Assembly (NCBI GenBank): GCA_027486755.1 | Contig: JAIXOM010000059.1 | Span: 248,001 to 312,000, forward strand | Source of the DNA: Comamonadaceae bacterium | GTDB taxonomy: Bacteria > Pseudomonadota > Gammaproteobacteria > Burkholderiales > Burkholderiaceae_C | Direction: 5' to 3' | Length of the DNA stretch: 64,000 nucleotides | Shown here: positions 34,510 to 44,219 of the stretch, in pieces | Layout of the letters: the number at the start of each line of letters is the position of its first letter | Numbering within the stretch: the first letter of the stretch is position 1 | The notes under the pieces: generated by a model | Seen by the model: the letters and a program-made list of their open reading frames with translations, nothing else | Told to the model about the DNA's origin: nothing | The model's database searches: none | Program-made: the position numbers and the translations under genes

Positions 34510-36417
34510 ATGGTCCAAATCACGCTTCCCGACGGTTCCCAGCGTCAATTTCCCCAGCCGGTGACGGTGGCCGAGGTGGCCGCCTCCATAGGTGCGGGCC
34601 TGGCCAAGGCGGCCCTGGGCGGCAAGGTCGACGGCCAACTGGTCGACACCAGCTTTACGGTGGCGCAAGATGCCAAGCTGTCCATCGTCACTGCCAAGGA
34701 CGCCGACGGACTGGAATTGATCCGTCACTCCACCGCCCACCTGCTGGCCTACGCCGTCAAGGAGCTCTTCCCCGAGGCCCAGGTGACCATAGGCCCGGTG
34801 ATTGAAAACGGCTTTTATTACGACTTCTCCTACAAACGCCCCTTCACGCCCGAGGACTTGCAGGCCATTGAAAAGCGCATGGCCGAACTTGCGGCCAAGG
34901 ACGAGCCGGTACTTCGCCGGGTGCTGCCGCGCGACGAAGCGGTGGCTCGTTTCAAGGCCATGGGCGAGCACTATAAGGCTGAGATCATCGGCTCTATCCC
35001 AGCCGACCAAGAGGTCTCGCTCTACCGAGAGGGTGGCTTTGAGGACCTGTGCCGGGGCCCGCACGTACCCAGCACCGGCAAGCTCAAGCACTTCAAGCTG
35101 ATGAAGGTGGCTGGCGCCTACTGGCGGGGCGATCATCGCAATGAGATGCTGCAGCGCGTCTACGGCACCGCCTGGGCCAGCAAAGAGGACCTGCAGCAGT
35201 ACCTGACTTTGCTGGAAGAGGCCGAAAAGCGCGACCACCGCAAGCTCGGCCGAGAGCTGGACTTGTTCCACATTGACGACCATGCCCCGGGTCTGGTGTT
35301 CTGGCATCCCAAGGGCTGGACGGTGTGGCAAGGCGTGGAGCAGTACATGCGGCGCGTCTACCAGGACAACGGCTACCAGGAGGTCAAGGGTCCGCAGGTC
35401 ATCGACAAGACCCTGTGGGAGAAGACCGGACACTGGGACAAGTACCGCGAGAACATGTTCACCACCGAGAGCGAAAAGCGCGAGTACGCCCTCAAGCCCA
35501 TGAATTGTCCGGGTCACATCCTGATCTTCAAGCAGGGCATCAAGAGCTACCGCGACCTGCCGCTGCGCTACGGCGAGTTCGGCCAGTGCCATCGCAATGA
35601 GCCCTCGGGCGGGCTGCACGGCATCATGCGGGTGCGCGGCTTTACCCAGGACGACGGCCACATCTTCTGTACCGAAGACCAGATTCAGCCGGAGGTATTG
35701 GCCTTCAGCACCTTGCTGCAAAAGGTCTACACCGACTTCGGCTTCAAGCACATCATCTACAAGGTCGCCACCCGGCCGGAAAAGCGCATAGGCTCGGACG
35801 AGAGCTGGGACAAGGCCGAGCAGGCGTTGATGGACAGCCTCAAGGCCTCGGGCTGCGAGTTCGAGATCGCTCCGGGCGACGGCGCTTTTTATGGCCCCAA
35901 GATCGAGTACACGCTCAAGGACGCGCTGGGCCGCCAGTGGCAGTGCGGCACCATACAGGTGGACTTTTCCATGCCCGAGCGGCTCGATGCCGAGTATGTG
36001 GGCGAGGACGGCAACCGCCACCGCCCGGTCATGCTGCACCGGGCCATCGTCGGCAGCATGGAGCGCTTTATCGGCATCCTCATTGAAGAGCACGCCGGCG
36101 CTCTGCCGACCTGGCTGGCGCCGGTGCAAATTGCCGTCCTCAACATCACCGATGCGCAGGCCGATTACTGTCGGGAAATCGCCAAAACTCTGACAAATCA
36201 AGGGCTTAGGGTCGATCTGGACCTGCGAAACGAGAAAATCACGTATAAAATACGCGAGCACTCGCTGCAAAAGCCTCCCTACATCCTGGTCGTGGGCGAC
36301 AAGGAAAAAGCGGCTGGCTCGGTGGCGGTGCGTGCCCGAGGCAATAAGGACCTGGGTGTGATGTCCCTCGAAGCGTTCTCCGCGCAGATCGCTTCCGACA
36401 TTGCCAACAAATCCTGA
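34510..36417 (+). CDS. thrS: threonyl-tRNA synthetase
   Basis: This is a class II synthetase of 635 residues. Domain order is TGS (residues 1-60, [11 protein letters not shown]), editing domain with [16 protein letters not shown] near residue 75, catalytic core with [32 protein letters not shown] motif 2 and an [11 protein letters not shown] motif 3, and the anticodon-binding domain. It heads the thrS-infC-rpmI-rplT-pheST-ihfA cluster. A hairpin/T-run upstream may attenuate it. Confidence 0.97.
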   Translation: MVQITLPDGSQRQFPQPVTVAEVAASIGAGLAKAALGGKVDGQLVDTSFTVAQDAKLSIVTAKDADGLELIRHSTAHLLAYAVKELFPEAQVTIGPVIENGFYYDFSYKRPFTPEDLQAIEKRMAELAAKDEPVLRRVLPRDEAVARFKAMGEHYKAEIIGSIPADQEVSLYREGGFEDLCRGPHVPSTGKLKHFKLMKVAGAYWRGDHRNEMLQRVYGTAWASKEDLQQYLTLLEEAEKRDHRKLGRELDLFHIDDHAPGLVFWHPKGWTVWQGVEQYMRRVYQDNGYQEVKGPQVIDKTLWEKTGHWDKYRENMFTTESEKREYALKPMNCPGHILIFKQGIKSYRDLPLRYGEFGQCHRNEPSGGLHGIMRVRGFTQDDGHIFCTEDQIQPEVLAFSTLLQKVYTDFGFKHIIYKVATRPEKRIGSDESWDKAEQALMDSLKASGCEFEIAPGDGAFYGPKIEYTLKDALGRQWQCGTIQVDFSMPERLDAEYVGEDGNRHRPVMLHRAIVGSMERFIGILIEEHAGALPTWLAPVQIAVLNITDAQADYCREIAKTLTNQGLRVDLDLRNEKITYKIREHSLQKPPYILVVGDKEKAAGSVAVRARGNKDLGVMSLEAFSAQIASDIANKS

Positions 36418-36514
36418 ATCGACCAAATGTGTCCCTTTGCGGGGCGCTTTGGCCGCGGTGTCTGCGGGTCAAAGCTGCTACAGCTGGTGTAGCCTTGTTT
36501 GAAGGATAGCTGCC

Positions 36515-37117
36515 ATCGTTACTGAATTTCGTGACCGTCGCCAACGCGAGGAACGCAAGCACCGTCTGAACCGAGAAATCATGGCCCCGGAGGTTCGCCT
36601 TATGGGCCCTGACAACGAGCCCATAGGCATTGTCTCCACCATGGAAGCGCTGCGCTTGGCCGGTGATGCCGATGTGGATCTGGTGGAAATCTCGCCGACC
36701 GCAATTCCTCCGGTGTGCCGCCTGATTGACTACGGCAAGTTCAAGTATGCCGAGCAAAAGCGGGCCGCCGAAGCCAAGTCCAAGCAGAAGGTGATCGAGG
36801 TCAAGGAAATTAAATTCCGACCCGGCACCGACGACGGTGACTACAACATCAAGTTGCGCAATATTCGGCGGTTTCTGGATGAAGGCGATAAGTGCAAGAT
36901 CACGCTGCGGTTTCGTGGTCGTGAGATTACCCACCAGGAGTTGGGTTTGGCCTTGTTGGCGCGCATCCGCGATGAGTTGGCTGACAGCATCATCGTCGAG
37001 CAGTTTCCCAAGCTCGAAGGTCGGCAGATGATCATGATGATCGCCCCGGGCAAGAAAAAAGCCGGTGGCGGCAAGGTGGCAGCCCCTGCCGAGGCGGCAG
37101 AGACGACCAAGGCCTGA
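36515..37117 (+). CDS. infC: translation initiation factor IF-3, non-AUG start
   Basis: IF-3 proofreads start codons on the 30S subunit. The conserved N-terminus ([20 protein letters not shown]) is encoded upstream of the first ATG at 36581, so the true start must be a non-AUG codon. ATC 36515 is the best candidate, with GAAGGA about 8 nt before it; ATA 36506 abuts the same site. Rare starts are the rule in infC and allow IF-3 to repress itself. The product is about 200 residues; the C-terminal tail is lysine/alanine-rich. Starting at ATG 36581 would lose the N-terminal 22 residues. Confidence 0.93.
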   Translation: MVTEFRDRRQREERKHRLNREIMAPEVRLMGPDNEPIGIVSTMEALRLAGDADVDLVEISPTAIPPVCRLIDYGKFKYAEQKRAAEAKSKQKVIEVKEIKFRPGTDDGDYNIKLRNIRRFLDEGDKCKITLRFRGREITHQELGLALLARIRDELADSIIVEQFPKLEGRQMIMMIAPGKKKAGGGKVAAPAEAAETTKA

Positions 37118-37331
37118 GGGCTGAAGGTGTAAGGATTGAACAAGCCCGGTCGGTTGGTCGCCGACGGGGTGGACGGGGCGGCGGCCTGTTGCGCTGTCCC
37201 TGAGGCCGGAAGTTTTTCCGGTCTCGCCAGGTCCGGCCGAAAGGCCTGGAACCTGAACAAGTGGCTCGGGGCCTACAAGTTCTGTGGAAGGTTTCACAGC
37301 GCCTCGCGAGCACAAAGAAGAAGGAGCAGTC
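37118..37331 (+). promoter_or_regulatory. infC-rpmI leader with hairpins
   Basis: The 214-bp spacer is long for this operon and holds two clear hairpins. One is a 10-bp stem at 37202-37225 (GAGGCCGGAA with TTCCGGTCTC). The other, at 37227-37249, has a GAAA tetraloop (GGCC-GAAA-GGCC inside CCAG/CTGG). This is where ribosomal protein L20 represses rpmI-rplT in other bacteria, so an autoregulatory leader is likely, but the structure was only judged by eye. Confidence 0.5.
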
Positions 37332-37535
37332 ATGCCCAAAATGAAGACCAAGAGCAGCGCGAAAAAGCGTTTTCGCGTTCGTCCCGGTGGCACCGTCAAG
37401 CGCGGTCAAGCCTTCAAGCGTCACATCCTGACCAAGAAGACCACCAAGAACAAACGTCACCTGCGCGGTGCGGTCGCTGTCCATGAGACCAATATGGGTC
37501 ACATGGCGCAGATGCTGCCTGGCATGGGTATTTGA
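37332..37535 (+). CDS. rpmI: 50S ribosomal protein L35
   Basis: The small basic protein of 67 residues has the family start [13 protein letters not shown] and the block [18 protein letters not shown] 37332 follows an AAGGAGCAGTC ribosome site. It precedes rplT by 24 bp. Confidence 0.96.
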   Translation: MPKMKTKSSAKKRFRVRPGGTVKRGQAFKRHILTKKTTKNKRHLRGAVAVHETNMGHMAQMLPGMGI

Positions 37536-37559
37536 TTCAGACGAACAAGGAGTACACAT

Positions 37560-37919
37560 ATGCCTCGCGTCAAACGTGGCGTCACCGCCCGCGCTCGTCA
37601 CAAAAAAGTTCTCGCCCTGGCTAAGGGTTTTCGCGGCCGCCGCGGCAATGTCTTTCGCGTCGCCAAACAGGCGGTGATGAAGGCGGGCCAATATGCCTAC
37701 CGTGATCGCCGCACCAAAAAGCGCGTGTTCCGCCAGTTGTGGATCGCCCGTATCAATGCGGCCAGCCGTTCATTCGGCATGACCTACAGCCAGTTCGCCA
37801 ATGGCCTGAAAAAAGCCGGTATCGAAATCGACCGCAAGGTACTTTCCGATCTGGCCATCCACGACAGCGCCGCCTTTGGCGCCATCGTGGCACAAGCCAA
37901 GGCTAGCCTGGCGGCTTGA
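37560..37919 (+). CDS. rplT: 50S ribosomal protein L20
   Basis: This is a 119-residue basic protein with [17 protein letters not shown] at the start and [25 protein letters not shown] core, both diagnostic for L20. It is an early 50S assembly protein and, in other bacteria, the repressor of its own operon. An AAGGAGTACACAT ribosome region precedes the ATG. Confidence 0.97.
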   Translation: MPRVKRGVTARARHKKVLALAKGFRGRRGNVFRVAKQAVMKAGQYAYRDRRTKKRVFRQLWIARINAASRSFGMTYSQFANGLKKAGIEIDRKVLSDLAIHDSAAFGAIVAQAKASLAA

Positions 37920-37973
37920 TCCTGCCAGCGCCTGTACCGCCTGTGTCTCGGCAGGGCGGTGCAGCGGCTCAGC

Positions 37974-38007
37974 GGGCCGGGGCTTGTCAAAGGCTCTGGC
38001 CCTTTTT
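37974..38007 (+). terminator. terminator or attenuator between rplT and pheS
   Basis: GGGCC at 37974 pairs with GGCCC at 37998-38002, with additional inner pairing, and is followed by TTTTT. It may end the rplT transcript or attenuate pheST, 47 bp before pheS. Confidence 0.6.
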
Positions 38008-38053
38008 CATGGGCCTGTCATGGCCGTGAATCCCTCCGAAATTTGCACACACC

Positions 38054-39115
38054 ATGAGCTCACAATCGATCCTTGATGATCTGGTCGACCAGGCCCGCAG
38101 CAGCTTTGCTCAGGCGCTGAGCCCCGCTGATCTGGAAAACGCAAAAGCTGTCTTCCTGGGTAAGGCCGGCCGGGTGACCGAGCTCATGAAAGGCCTGGCC
38201 GCATTGAGCGTGGACGAGAAGAAGTCCCGCGGCGCGGCCATCAACCAAACCAAGCAGGCCATTGAGCAGGCCCTGACTGAGCGCCGCCAGGCCCTGGCGC
38301 AGGCCGAACTCGATGCCCAACTCAGAGCAGAAGCTTTGGATGTGAGCCTGCCCGGCCGCCAGCGCATGCCCGGCGGCTTGCATCCGGTCAGTCTGACCAT
38401 GGAGCGCATTGAAGCCATCTTCGGCTCCATGGGCTTTGATGTGGCTCAGGGCCCTGAGATCGAGACCGACTGGTTCAATTTCACCGCGCTCAACACGCCT
38501 GCCGATCATCCAGCACGCTCGATGCACGACACCTTTTACGTCGAAGGTGGCACGCCCGATGAGCCGCATTTGCTGCGCACCCACACCAGCCCGATGCAGA
38601 TCCGCTACGCAGTGCAGCATGTCAAGAAGCACCGCGCGCTGATCGAGCGGGGCGAACTCATGCCCGAGATTCGGGTGATCGCGCCCGGCCGTACCTACCG
38701 GGTCGACAGCGACGCCACCCATTCGCCGATGTTCCATCAGTGCGAGGGCTTGTGGATCGGTGAGAACGTGAGCTTCAAGGACCTGAAGGTGGTGTTCACC
38801 GATTTCTGCCGCACCTTTTTTGAATCCAAAGACTTGGTGCTGCGTTTTCGGCCCAGCTTTTTCCCCTTCACCGAGCCCAGCGCCGAAATTGATATCCAGT
38901 TCCAGGCTGGGCCCTTGGCTGGACGCTGGCTGGAGGTGGCCGGCTCGGGCCAGGTGCATCCGAACGTGGTGCGCAACATGGGGTTGGACCCCGAGAAGTA
39001 CATCGGCTTTGCCTTCGGCATGGGCCCGGATCGCCTGACCATGTTGCGCTATGGGGTCAATGACCTGCGCCTGTTTTTTGACGGCGACATTCGCTTTCTG
39101 GCGCAGTTCAATTGA
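38054..39115 (+). CDS. pheS: phenylalanyl-tRNA synthetase alpha subunit
   Basis: This is the 353-residue catalytic alpha chain. An N-terminal coiled region is followed by the class II core: [14 protein letters not shown], the motif 2 region with [26 protein letters not shown] and the C-terminal [17 protein letters not shown]. It pairs with PheT, encoded 66 bp downstream. Confidence 0.97.
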   Translation: MSSQSILDDLVDQARSSFAQALSPADLENAKAVFLGKAGRVTELMKGLAALSVDEKKSRGAAINQTKQAIEQALTERRQALAQAELDAQLRAEALDVSLPGRQRMPGGLHPVSLTMERIEAIFGSMGFDVAQGPEIETDWFNFTALNTPADHPARSMHDTFYVEGGTPDEPHLLRTHTSPMQIRYAVQHVKKHRALIERGELMPEIRVIAPGRTYRVDSDATHSPMFHQCEGLWIGENVSFKDLKVVFTDFCRTFFESKDLVLRFRPSFFPFTEPSAEIDIQFQAGPLAGRWLEVAGSGQVHPNVVRNMGLDPEKYIGFAFGMGPDRLTMLRYGVNDLRLFFDGDIRFLAQFN

Positions 39116-39181
39116 ACTGCTAGCGCACTAAGCTTCGCCTCACCATTTTTCGATCGTCACTGCTGAACAAGAAACGACGCC

Positions 39182-41608
39182 ATGCAATTTCCCGAGTCCT
39201 GGTTGCGCGAGTTTTGCAACCCCGCGCTGTCGACCCAGCAACTGGCTGACACCCTCACCATGGGAGGGCTAGAGGTTGAGGAGCTTCGCCCGGTTGCGCC
39301 TGCCTTCTCCCACATCGTGGTCGGCGAGATACGCGAGGCGGTGCAGCACCCCAACGCCGACAAGCTGCGGGTCTGCCAGGTGGATGTGGGGCAGGGCGCC
39401 TTGCTGAACATCGTCTGCGGCGCCCCTAACGCCCGGGTCGGCATCCGGGTGCCCTGCGCGCTGGTGGGCGCGCAGCTGCCGCCCGGCGAGGACGGCAAGC
39501 CGTTTGAGATCAAGGTCGGCAAGCTGCGCGGCGTTGAAAGCTACGGCATGCTGTGTTCGGCCCGCGAGCTCAAACTGTCGGAGGACCATGGCGGCCTGCT
39601 CGAGCTGGCCGCCGACGCGCCTTTGGGGCAGGACATCCGGACCCATTTGAATCTGGATGACACCCTTTTTACCCTCAAGCTCACGCCCAATCTGGCCCAC
39701 TGCCTGAGCGTGCATGGCGTGGCGCGTGAGCTGTCTGCGCTGACCGGCGCGCCGCTCAAGCAGCCGCACTTCAAAGCGGTCACGGTGAACGACGACAGCC
39801 GGCTGGCGGTGCGCATCAGCGCGCCGGACCTGTGCGGCCGCTTCTCGGGCCGGGTGATCCGCGGCGTCAATACCCGGGCGGCGACACCGCCCTGGGTGGT
39901 CGAGCGTCTGGCCCGCTGTGGTCAGCGCTCGGTCAGCCCGCTGGTCGACATCTCCAACTATGTGATGTTCGAACTCGGCCGGCCCTCGCACATTTTTGAC
40001 CTCGACAAGATCCATGGCGGTTTGGACGTGCGCTGGGGCCGTGAGGGTGAGACGCTCAAGCTGCTCAACGGCAACACCATCACTGTCGATGGCAAGGTGG
40101 GCGTCATCGCTGACGAGGCGCAAGTCGAGTCGCTGGCCGGCATCATGGGTGGCGACGCTACCGCTGTTTCAGACGAGACCCAGAATGTTTATGTCGAGGC
40201 CGCCTTCTGGTGGCCGCGCTCGGTGGCTGGCCGTTCGCGCCGTTTCAATTTTTCCACCGACGCCGGGCATCGTTTTGAGCGCGGCGTGGATCCCGCCACC
40301 ACCGTGCAGCACATCGAGCGCATCACCGAACTGGTGCTGGCCATCTGCGGCGGCGAGCAGACCCGCTGCGGCCCGATCGACGACCAGCAGGTGCAGCTGC
40401 CTTCGCCCACACCGGTGACCCTGCGGGTGGCACGGGCGGCCAAGGTGATTGGCATGCCTTTGACGCAGGCGCAGTGCGTGGACGCGCTCTCCCGTTTGGG
40501 CCTGCCGCTGCAGCAAGGAGATGGCACGATCACAGTGACGCCGCCGAGCTACCGCTTTGATCTGCAGATCGAGGAAGATCTGATTGAGGAAGTGGTGCGC
40601 ATGGTCGGCTACGACGCGCTGCCTGAATCCCCGCCGCTGGCCCCCACCAGCGCGCGGCTGCGGCCCGAGTCCGAACGCAGCTCTTTTGCTTTGCGGCGCA
40701 GCCTGGCGGCACTGGGTTACCAGGAAACCATCAACTTCAGCTTTGTGCAGGAGCGCTGGGAGCATGAGCTGGCGGGCAACCCGAACCCGATCAAGCTGCT
40801 CAACCCGATTGCCAGCCCGATGAGCGTGATGCGCTCTTCTTTGATCGGTTCGCTGCTACAAGTGCTCAAGTTCAACCAGGACCGCAAGGCCGCGCGGGTT
40901 CGGGTGTTCGAGCTGGGCCGGGTGTTCCTGCGCGATGCCAGTGTGGCCGGCAGCGACAGCACCGTGGCGGGTCTGCACCAGCCCATGCGGGTGGCCGGCT
41001 TGGCCAGCGGCCCGCTGGAGTCGGCCGGTTGGGCGCAGGAGTCGCGCCTGGTCGACTTTTTTGACATCAAGGGTGATCTGGAGGCCTTGATGGCACCGGC
41101 CCGTGCCGTGTTCGAGCCGGTGTCGCACCCGGCCCTGCATCCAGGGCGCAGCGCCAGCCTGACCATAGACGGGCAGCGCGTCGGCGTGGTGGGGCAACTC
41201 CATCCGCGCTGGCGCCAGGCTTATGAGCTGACGCAAACCCCGGTGCTGTTTGAGCTGGACCTTGAAGCCCTGCTGCGTCGGCCTGTCCCCGCTTTTGCGG
41301 GCGTCAGTCGTCTGCAACCGGTCGAGCGTGACATTGCGGTGATCGTCAGCGAGTCTGTGACGCATGCGCAGCTGATGGCGCAGGTCCACTCAGCGCCCAC
41401 CCAGGGCCTGCTGCGCTCTGCAACCCTTTTTGATATTTACCGCGCCAAGGAGGCGGGTGCTGGCATGGCGCTGGGGGAAAAGAGCCTGGCCGTGCGCCTG
41501 GTGCTCAGTGACGAGCAGGCTACACTGACGGAAGAGCAGATTGATCAGGCGGTGCGCGCGGTGATCGACCGTTTGCAGTCGCAGCTGGGTGCGCGGCTGC
41601 GCGCCTGA
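39182..41608 (+). CDS. pheT: phenylalanyl-tRNA synthetase beta subunit
   Basis: The 808-residue beta chain holds a tRNA-binding EMAP-like domain (residues ~40-150, LRVCQVDVGQG), a B3/B4 editing domain with SPLVDISNYVMFELGRPSH, the B5 domain, a catalytic-like core and the C-terminal anticodon-binding fold (FDIYRAKEAGAGMALGEKS). It is full length. ihfA starts 29 bp downstream. Confidence 0.97.
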   Translation: MQFPESWLREFCNPALSTQQLADTLTMGGLEVEELRPVAPAFSHIVVGEIREAVQHPNADKLRVCQVDVGQGALLNIVCGAPNARVGIRVPCALVGAQLPPGEDGKPFEIKVGKLRGVESYGMLCSARELKLSEDHGGLLELAADAPLGQDIRTHLNLDDTLFTLKLTPNLAHCLSVHGVARELSALTGAPLKQPHFKAVTVNDDSRLAVRISAPDLCGRFSGRVIRGVNTRAATPPWVVERLARCGQRSVSPLVDISNYVMFELGRPSHIFDLDKIHGGLDVRWGREGETLKLLNGNTITVDGKVGVIADEAQVESLAGIMGGDATAVSDETQNVYVEAAFWWPRSVAGRSRRFNFSTDAGHRFERGVDPATTVQHIERITELVLAICGGEQTRCGPIDDQQVQLPSPTPVTLRVARAAKVIGMPLTQAQCVDALSRLGLPLQQGDGTITVTPPSYRFDLQIEEDLIEEVVRMVGYDALPESPPLAPTSARLRPESERSSFALRRSLAALGYQETINFSFVQERWEHELAGNPNPIKLLNPIASPMSVMRSSLIGSLLQVLKFNQDRKAARVRVFELGRVFLRDASVAGSDSTVAGLHQPMRVAGLASGPLESAGWAQESRLVDFFDIKGDLEALMAPARAVFEPVSHPALHPGRSASLTIDGQRVGVVGQLHPRWRQAYELTQTPVLFELDLEALLRRPVPAFAGVSRLQPVERDIAVIVSESVTHAQLMAQVHSAPTQGLLRSATLFDIYRAKEAGAGMALGEKSLAVRLVLSDEQATLTEEQIDQAVRAVIDRLQSQLGARLRA

Positions 41609-41636
41609 CCCGACCCCTGGATGGATTGCGCTTGTC

Positions 41637-41954
41637 ATGGAACTGTCTGTCGAAACCCTGGAAACCCCGGCGCTGACCAAGGCCGACTTGGCTGATCTCT
41701 TGTTCGGTCAGATTGGCCTGAACAAGCGCGAGTCGAAAGACATGGTCGACGCCTTCTTCACCTTGATCTCTGACAGCCTGGTCGAGGGGCAGGATGTCAA
41801 GATCTCCAGCTTCGGAAATTTTCAGATCCGTACCAAGGCACCGCGGCCCGGGCGCAATCCGCGCACCGGCCAGGAAATTCCCATCGAAGCGCGTCGGGTG
41901 GTGACTTTCCACGCCAGCCCCAAGCTCAAGGAACAGATCCAGGGCCCTGTGTAA
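41637..41954 (+). CDS. ihfA: integration host factor alpha subunit
   Basis: This DNA-bending histone-like protein of 105 residues has the HU/IHF fold, with ALTKADLADLLF, the arm GRNPRTGQEIPI and RRVVTFHASPKLK. The proline that intercalates is in the arm. ATG 41637 is taken as start; its position after pheT is the standard context for ihfA in proteobacteria. IHF commonly assists sigma-54 promoters such as the one before glnA. Confidence 0.95.
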   Translation: MELSVETLETPALTKADLADLLFGQIGLNKRESKDMVDAFFTLISDSLVEGQDVKISSFGNFQIRTKAPRPGRNPRTGQEIPIEARRVVTFHASPKLKEQIQGPV

Positions 41955-42070
41955 AGCACAGCTCGAGCGCCAGCCCAGACCCTTGCACGGCGGGTAGAAA
42001 AATTTCCCTGGAATCAATTGCGCGCGGCGCCGACTTGAAGTAGATTCCTCCTTCCTTTGACGCTGCGGTG

Positions 42071-42550
42071 ATGCACTTGGAGACTGTCCTTCCCCCCATA
42101 CCAGCCAAGCGCTACTTCACCATCGGTGAGGTTGGCGAGTTGTGCGGCGTCAAGCCGCATGTGCTGCGCTACTGGGAGCAGGAATTTACGCAGCTCAAGC
42201 CGATGAAGCGCCGCGGCAACCGGCGCTATTACCAGCACCATGAGGTGTTGATGATTCGGCGCATCCGTGATCTGCTGTATGAGCAGGGCTTTACCATCAG
42301 CGGCGCGCGCAACAAGTTGCAGGAGTTCATGCAGGCCGAGCGCGACCGTCGTCGGCAGGGTCAGGGCGTGCTTGAAGGCGTGGATGTCGAAGGCCATGAC
42401 GCGTTAGCGGCAGAGCCTTTGCTCGAGAGTAACTTTAATGCGGTAGCTGCGAGTTTTTCCGCCATGTCCCTTGAAGGCGTGGAGCTCATGCGCCGAGAGC
42501 TCTCGGAGATACGCAGGCTCCTGAGCGCTGAAGTTCAACTGGCCCACTGA
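42071..42550 (+). CDS. MerR-family transcriptional regulator
   Basis: The 159-residue protein has an N-terminal MerR winged helix: YFTIGEVGELCGVKPHVLRY (residues ~15-34), then WEQEF and the wing RGNRRYYQHHEV. A coiled helix of the AERDRRRQG type follows. The C-terminal part lacks cysteine ligands, so it is not a metal sensor. A MerR gene following ihfA is a conserved arrangement; targets are unknown. ATG 42071 is preferred over GTG 42068. Confidence 0.88.
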   Translation: MHLETVLPPIPAKRYFTIGEVGELCGVKPHVLRYWEQEFTQLKPMKRRGNRRYYQHHEVLMIRRIRDLLYEQGFTISGARNKLQEFMQAERDRRRQGQGVLEGVDVEGHDALAAEPLLESNFNAVAASFSAMSLEGVELMRRELSEIRRLLSAEVQLAH

Positions 42551-42557
42551 AGCAAGC

Positions 42558-42563
42558 TATAAT
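42558..42563 (+). promoter_or_regulatory. -10 box of tRNA-Pro promoter
   Basis: A perfect TATAAT lies 9 bp before the tRNA, just after the merR stop, at the spacing expected for a stable-RNA promoter. Confidence 0.7.
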
Positions 42564-42572
42564 TTTCAGCTT

Positions 42573-42649
42573 CGGTGTGTGGCGCAGCCTGGTAGCGCAC
42601 TTGCATGGGGTGCAAGGGGTCGAAGGTTCGAATCCTTTCACACCGACCA
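42573..42649 (+). tRNA. tRNA-Pro (GGG)
   Basis: The 77-nt cloverleaf has acceptor stem CGGTGTG/CACACCG, a D-arm with AGCCTGGTAGCGC, an anticodon stem CTTGC/GCAAG with loop ATGGGGT (anticodon GGG), a T-arm containing GGTTCGAATCC, and an encoded CCA end. Short protein frames across it are artefacts. Confidence 0.96.
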
Positions 42650-42657
42650 ATCTTTTC

Positions 42658-42686
42658 AAAGCCCGCTGTCTGCGACGCGGGCTTTT
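42658..42686 (+). terminator. terminator after tRNA-Pro
   Basis: AAAGCCCGC pairs with GCGGGCTTTT around a 10-nt loop, immediately downstream of the tRNA. Confidence 0.85.
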
Positions 42687-42886
42687 CCTTTTGTAACGAA
42701 ATTGTGGCCAATGGATAACTTTTGGCCATCCTCATGCGTTACGAATTGCTACATAATCAGTTCCTACTGGTTGAGCATTTCTGCTTGTTGATGATTTGAA
42801 GTACGGGTTCCACGGTGGACCGCATGCCGGGTCGACACCAAGCTTTTCTTGGTGTCGGCTGTTATACCCTGTGATGGCCTTAGCGC

Positions 42887-44206
42887 ATGCATATCGTTAA
42901 ATTTTCATGCTGGTGGCTGCTGTGCCTGATCGGCTCAGCAGCAGTGCCCGTTCAGGCGGGGAGCATGATTGATTTGCTCAACCTGACTTTCCAGGGCAAT
43001 CCTGCGCTCAGAAGCCAAGCCCAGCTGGTGCAGGCCTCGCAGGCCGAGATCCGGGGGGCCAACTGGCAGTTCTTTCCAACCCCCTCGGTGTCGGTGGAAC
43101 AGGTCAACGCCTCGCAGAACGATTCGTCTTACAACAGCAAGGACGGCCGGGTGCTCACGCTCAGGCTGCAGCAGCCGCTATGGACCGGCGGCCGCCTGAC
43201 GGCCGGCGTGGGTCGGGCCGAAGCCGGAATGGCTGCCGCCCAGGCCCAAATGGAAGAGACGCGTCAGCAATTGGCGCTGCGCACCATACAGGCCTGGGGC
43301 GAATGGAAAGCCGGCCAGCAAAAGCTCGCTGCGCTACGTGGTAGCGTGCAGACGCATCAGAAATTGGTAGCCTTGATTCAGCGCCGCATTGACGGAGGGG
43401 TCTCGGCCTTGGCCGACGAGGTGCTGGCCCAGGGGCGCCTGGAGCAGACGCTGGCCGATGCGATGGCTGCGCAGTCGCAGCTGACGGCGGCTCTGGCCAA
43501 GCTGGAATCGCTGACGGGGCAGCGTGTGGCCGATGAACAGGTCAGTGCTTACTCGGTCGCGGCGGTCGAGCCGGTCGGACAGCTCGCCGCCTTGCTCGAT
43601 AACGCATGGCTGAACAGCCCGACTGCCATGAAGTTGCGGGCCCAGGTCCGGCAGCAGGAACTCGATGTCGAGATTCGTAAGGCTCAATTGCTGCCCGAGG
43701 TCTATGCCCGCGCCGAACATCAGCAAGGCAGTTTTACCTCTTTCGGTCCGAGCTCGGCCAATCGGTTTTTCATTGGCCTGTCGGCGACTCCTGGTGCCGG
43801 TTTGTCGGCCCTCTCGGGGGTAGATGCTGCGGTGGCCCGCTTGCAGTCCTTCCAGTCTGAACTCGATGCCACCCGCCGTAGCCTGATTGAACAAGTCAGC
43901 CTCGAGCATGTGTCGGCGCTCACCCAGGCACAGCGACGCCTCAGTTTGCGCTCGGGCTTGAGCTCAACCCAGGCCATGGTTGATTCCTGGGACCGGCAGT
44001 TTCTGGCAGGCCGCAAGACCTGGGTTGAGGTGATGAATGCAGCCCGCGAGTTAGCGCAGGCACAGACCGCGCTGGCCGAGGTCGAGGTGGGCTATGTGGT
44101 GGCCACCTGGCGCCTGGCTGTGCTCGCCGAAGGCGTGCCGGCCATCATCAGCGGATTGGGCGCGCCGATCCAGGCCACGCCAGCGAGCAACCCGATGCGC
44201 CCATGA
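42887..44206 (+). CDS. TolC-family outer membrane channel (type I secretion)
   Basis: This 439-residue protein has a Sec signal (residues 1-24, SCWWLLCLIGSAAVPVQAG-like) followed by two TolC-type repeats rich in long amphipathic helices. TLRLQQPLWTGGRLTAGVG is characteristic of the family, as is the final GRKTWVEVMNAARELAQAQ helix. It forms the outer exit duct of a type I secretion system. The ABC component begins 13 bp after its stop and the HlyD protein follows, so the three make one operon. Confidence 0.9.
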   Translation: MHIVKFSCWWLLCLIGSAAVPVQAGSMIDLLNLTFQGNPALRSQAQLVQASQAEIRGANWQFFPTPSVSVEQVNASQNDSSYNSKDGRVLTLRLQQPLWTGGRLTAGVGRAEAGMAAAQAQMEETRQQLALRTIQAWGEWKAGQQKLAALRGSVQTHQKLVALIQRRIDGGVSALADEVLAQGRLEQTLADAMAAQSQLTAALAKLESLTGQRVADEQVSAYSVAAVEPVGQLAALLDNAWLNSPTAMKLRAQVRQQELDVEIRKAQLLPEVYARAEHQQGSFTSFGPSSANRFFIGLSATPGAGLSALSGVDAAVARLQSFQSELDATRRSLIEQVSLEHVSALTQAQRRLSLRSGLSSTQAMVDSWDRQFLAGRKTWVEVMNAARELAQAQTALAEVEVGYVVATWRLAVLAEGVPAIISGLGAPIQATPASNPMRP

Positions 44207-44219
44207 CGTTTCAGGCACT

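Noticed and set aside
34504..36426. 640-codon frame opposite thrS
   Set aside because: It mirrors thrS exactly and shows no domain; thrS on the other strand is certain.
42535..42791. Short protein frames over the tRNA-Pro gene
   Set aside because: They are translations of the tRNA and flanks, a frequent annotation artefact.
42573..42886. tRNA-Pro as an island attachment site
   Set aside because: No integrase and no direct repeat of the tRNA 3' end were found downstream within the window, so island insertion is not supported.
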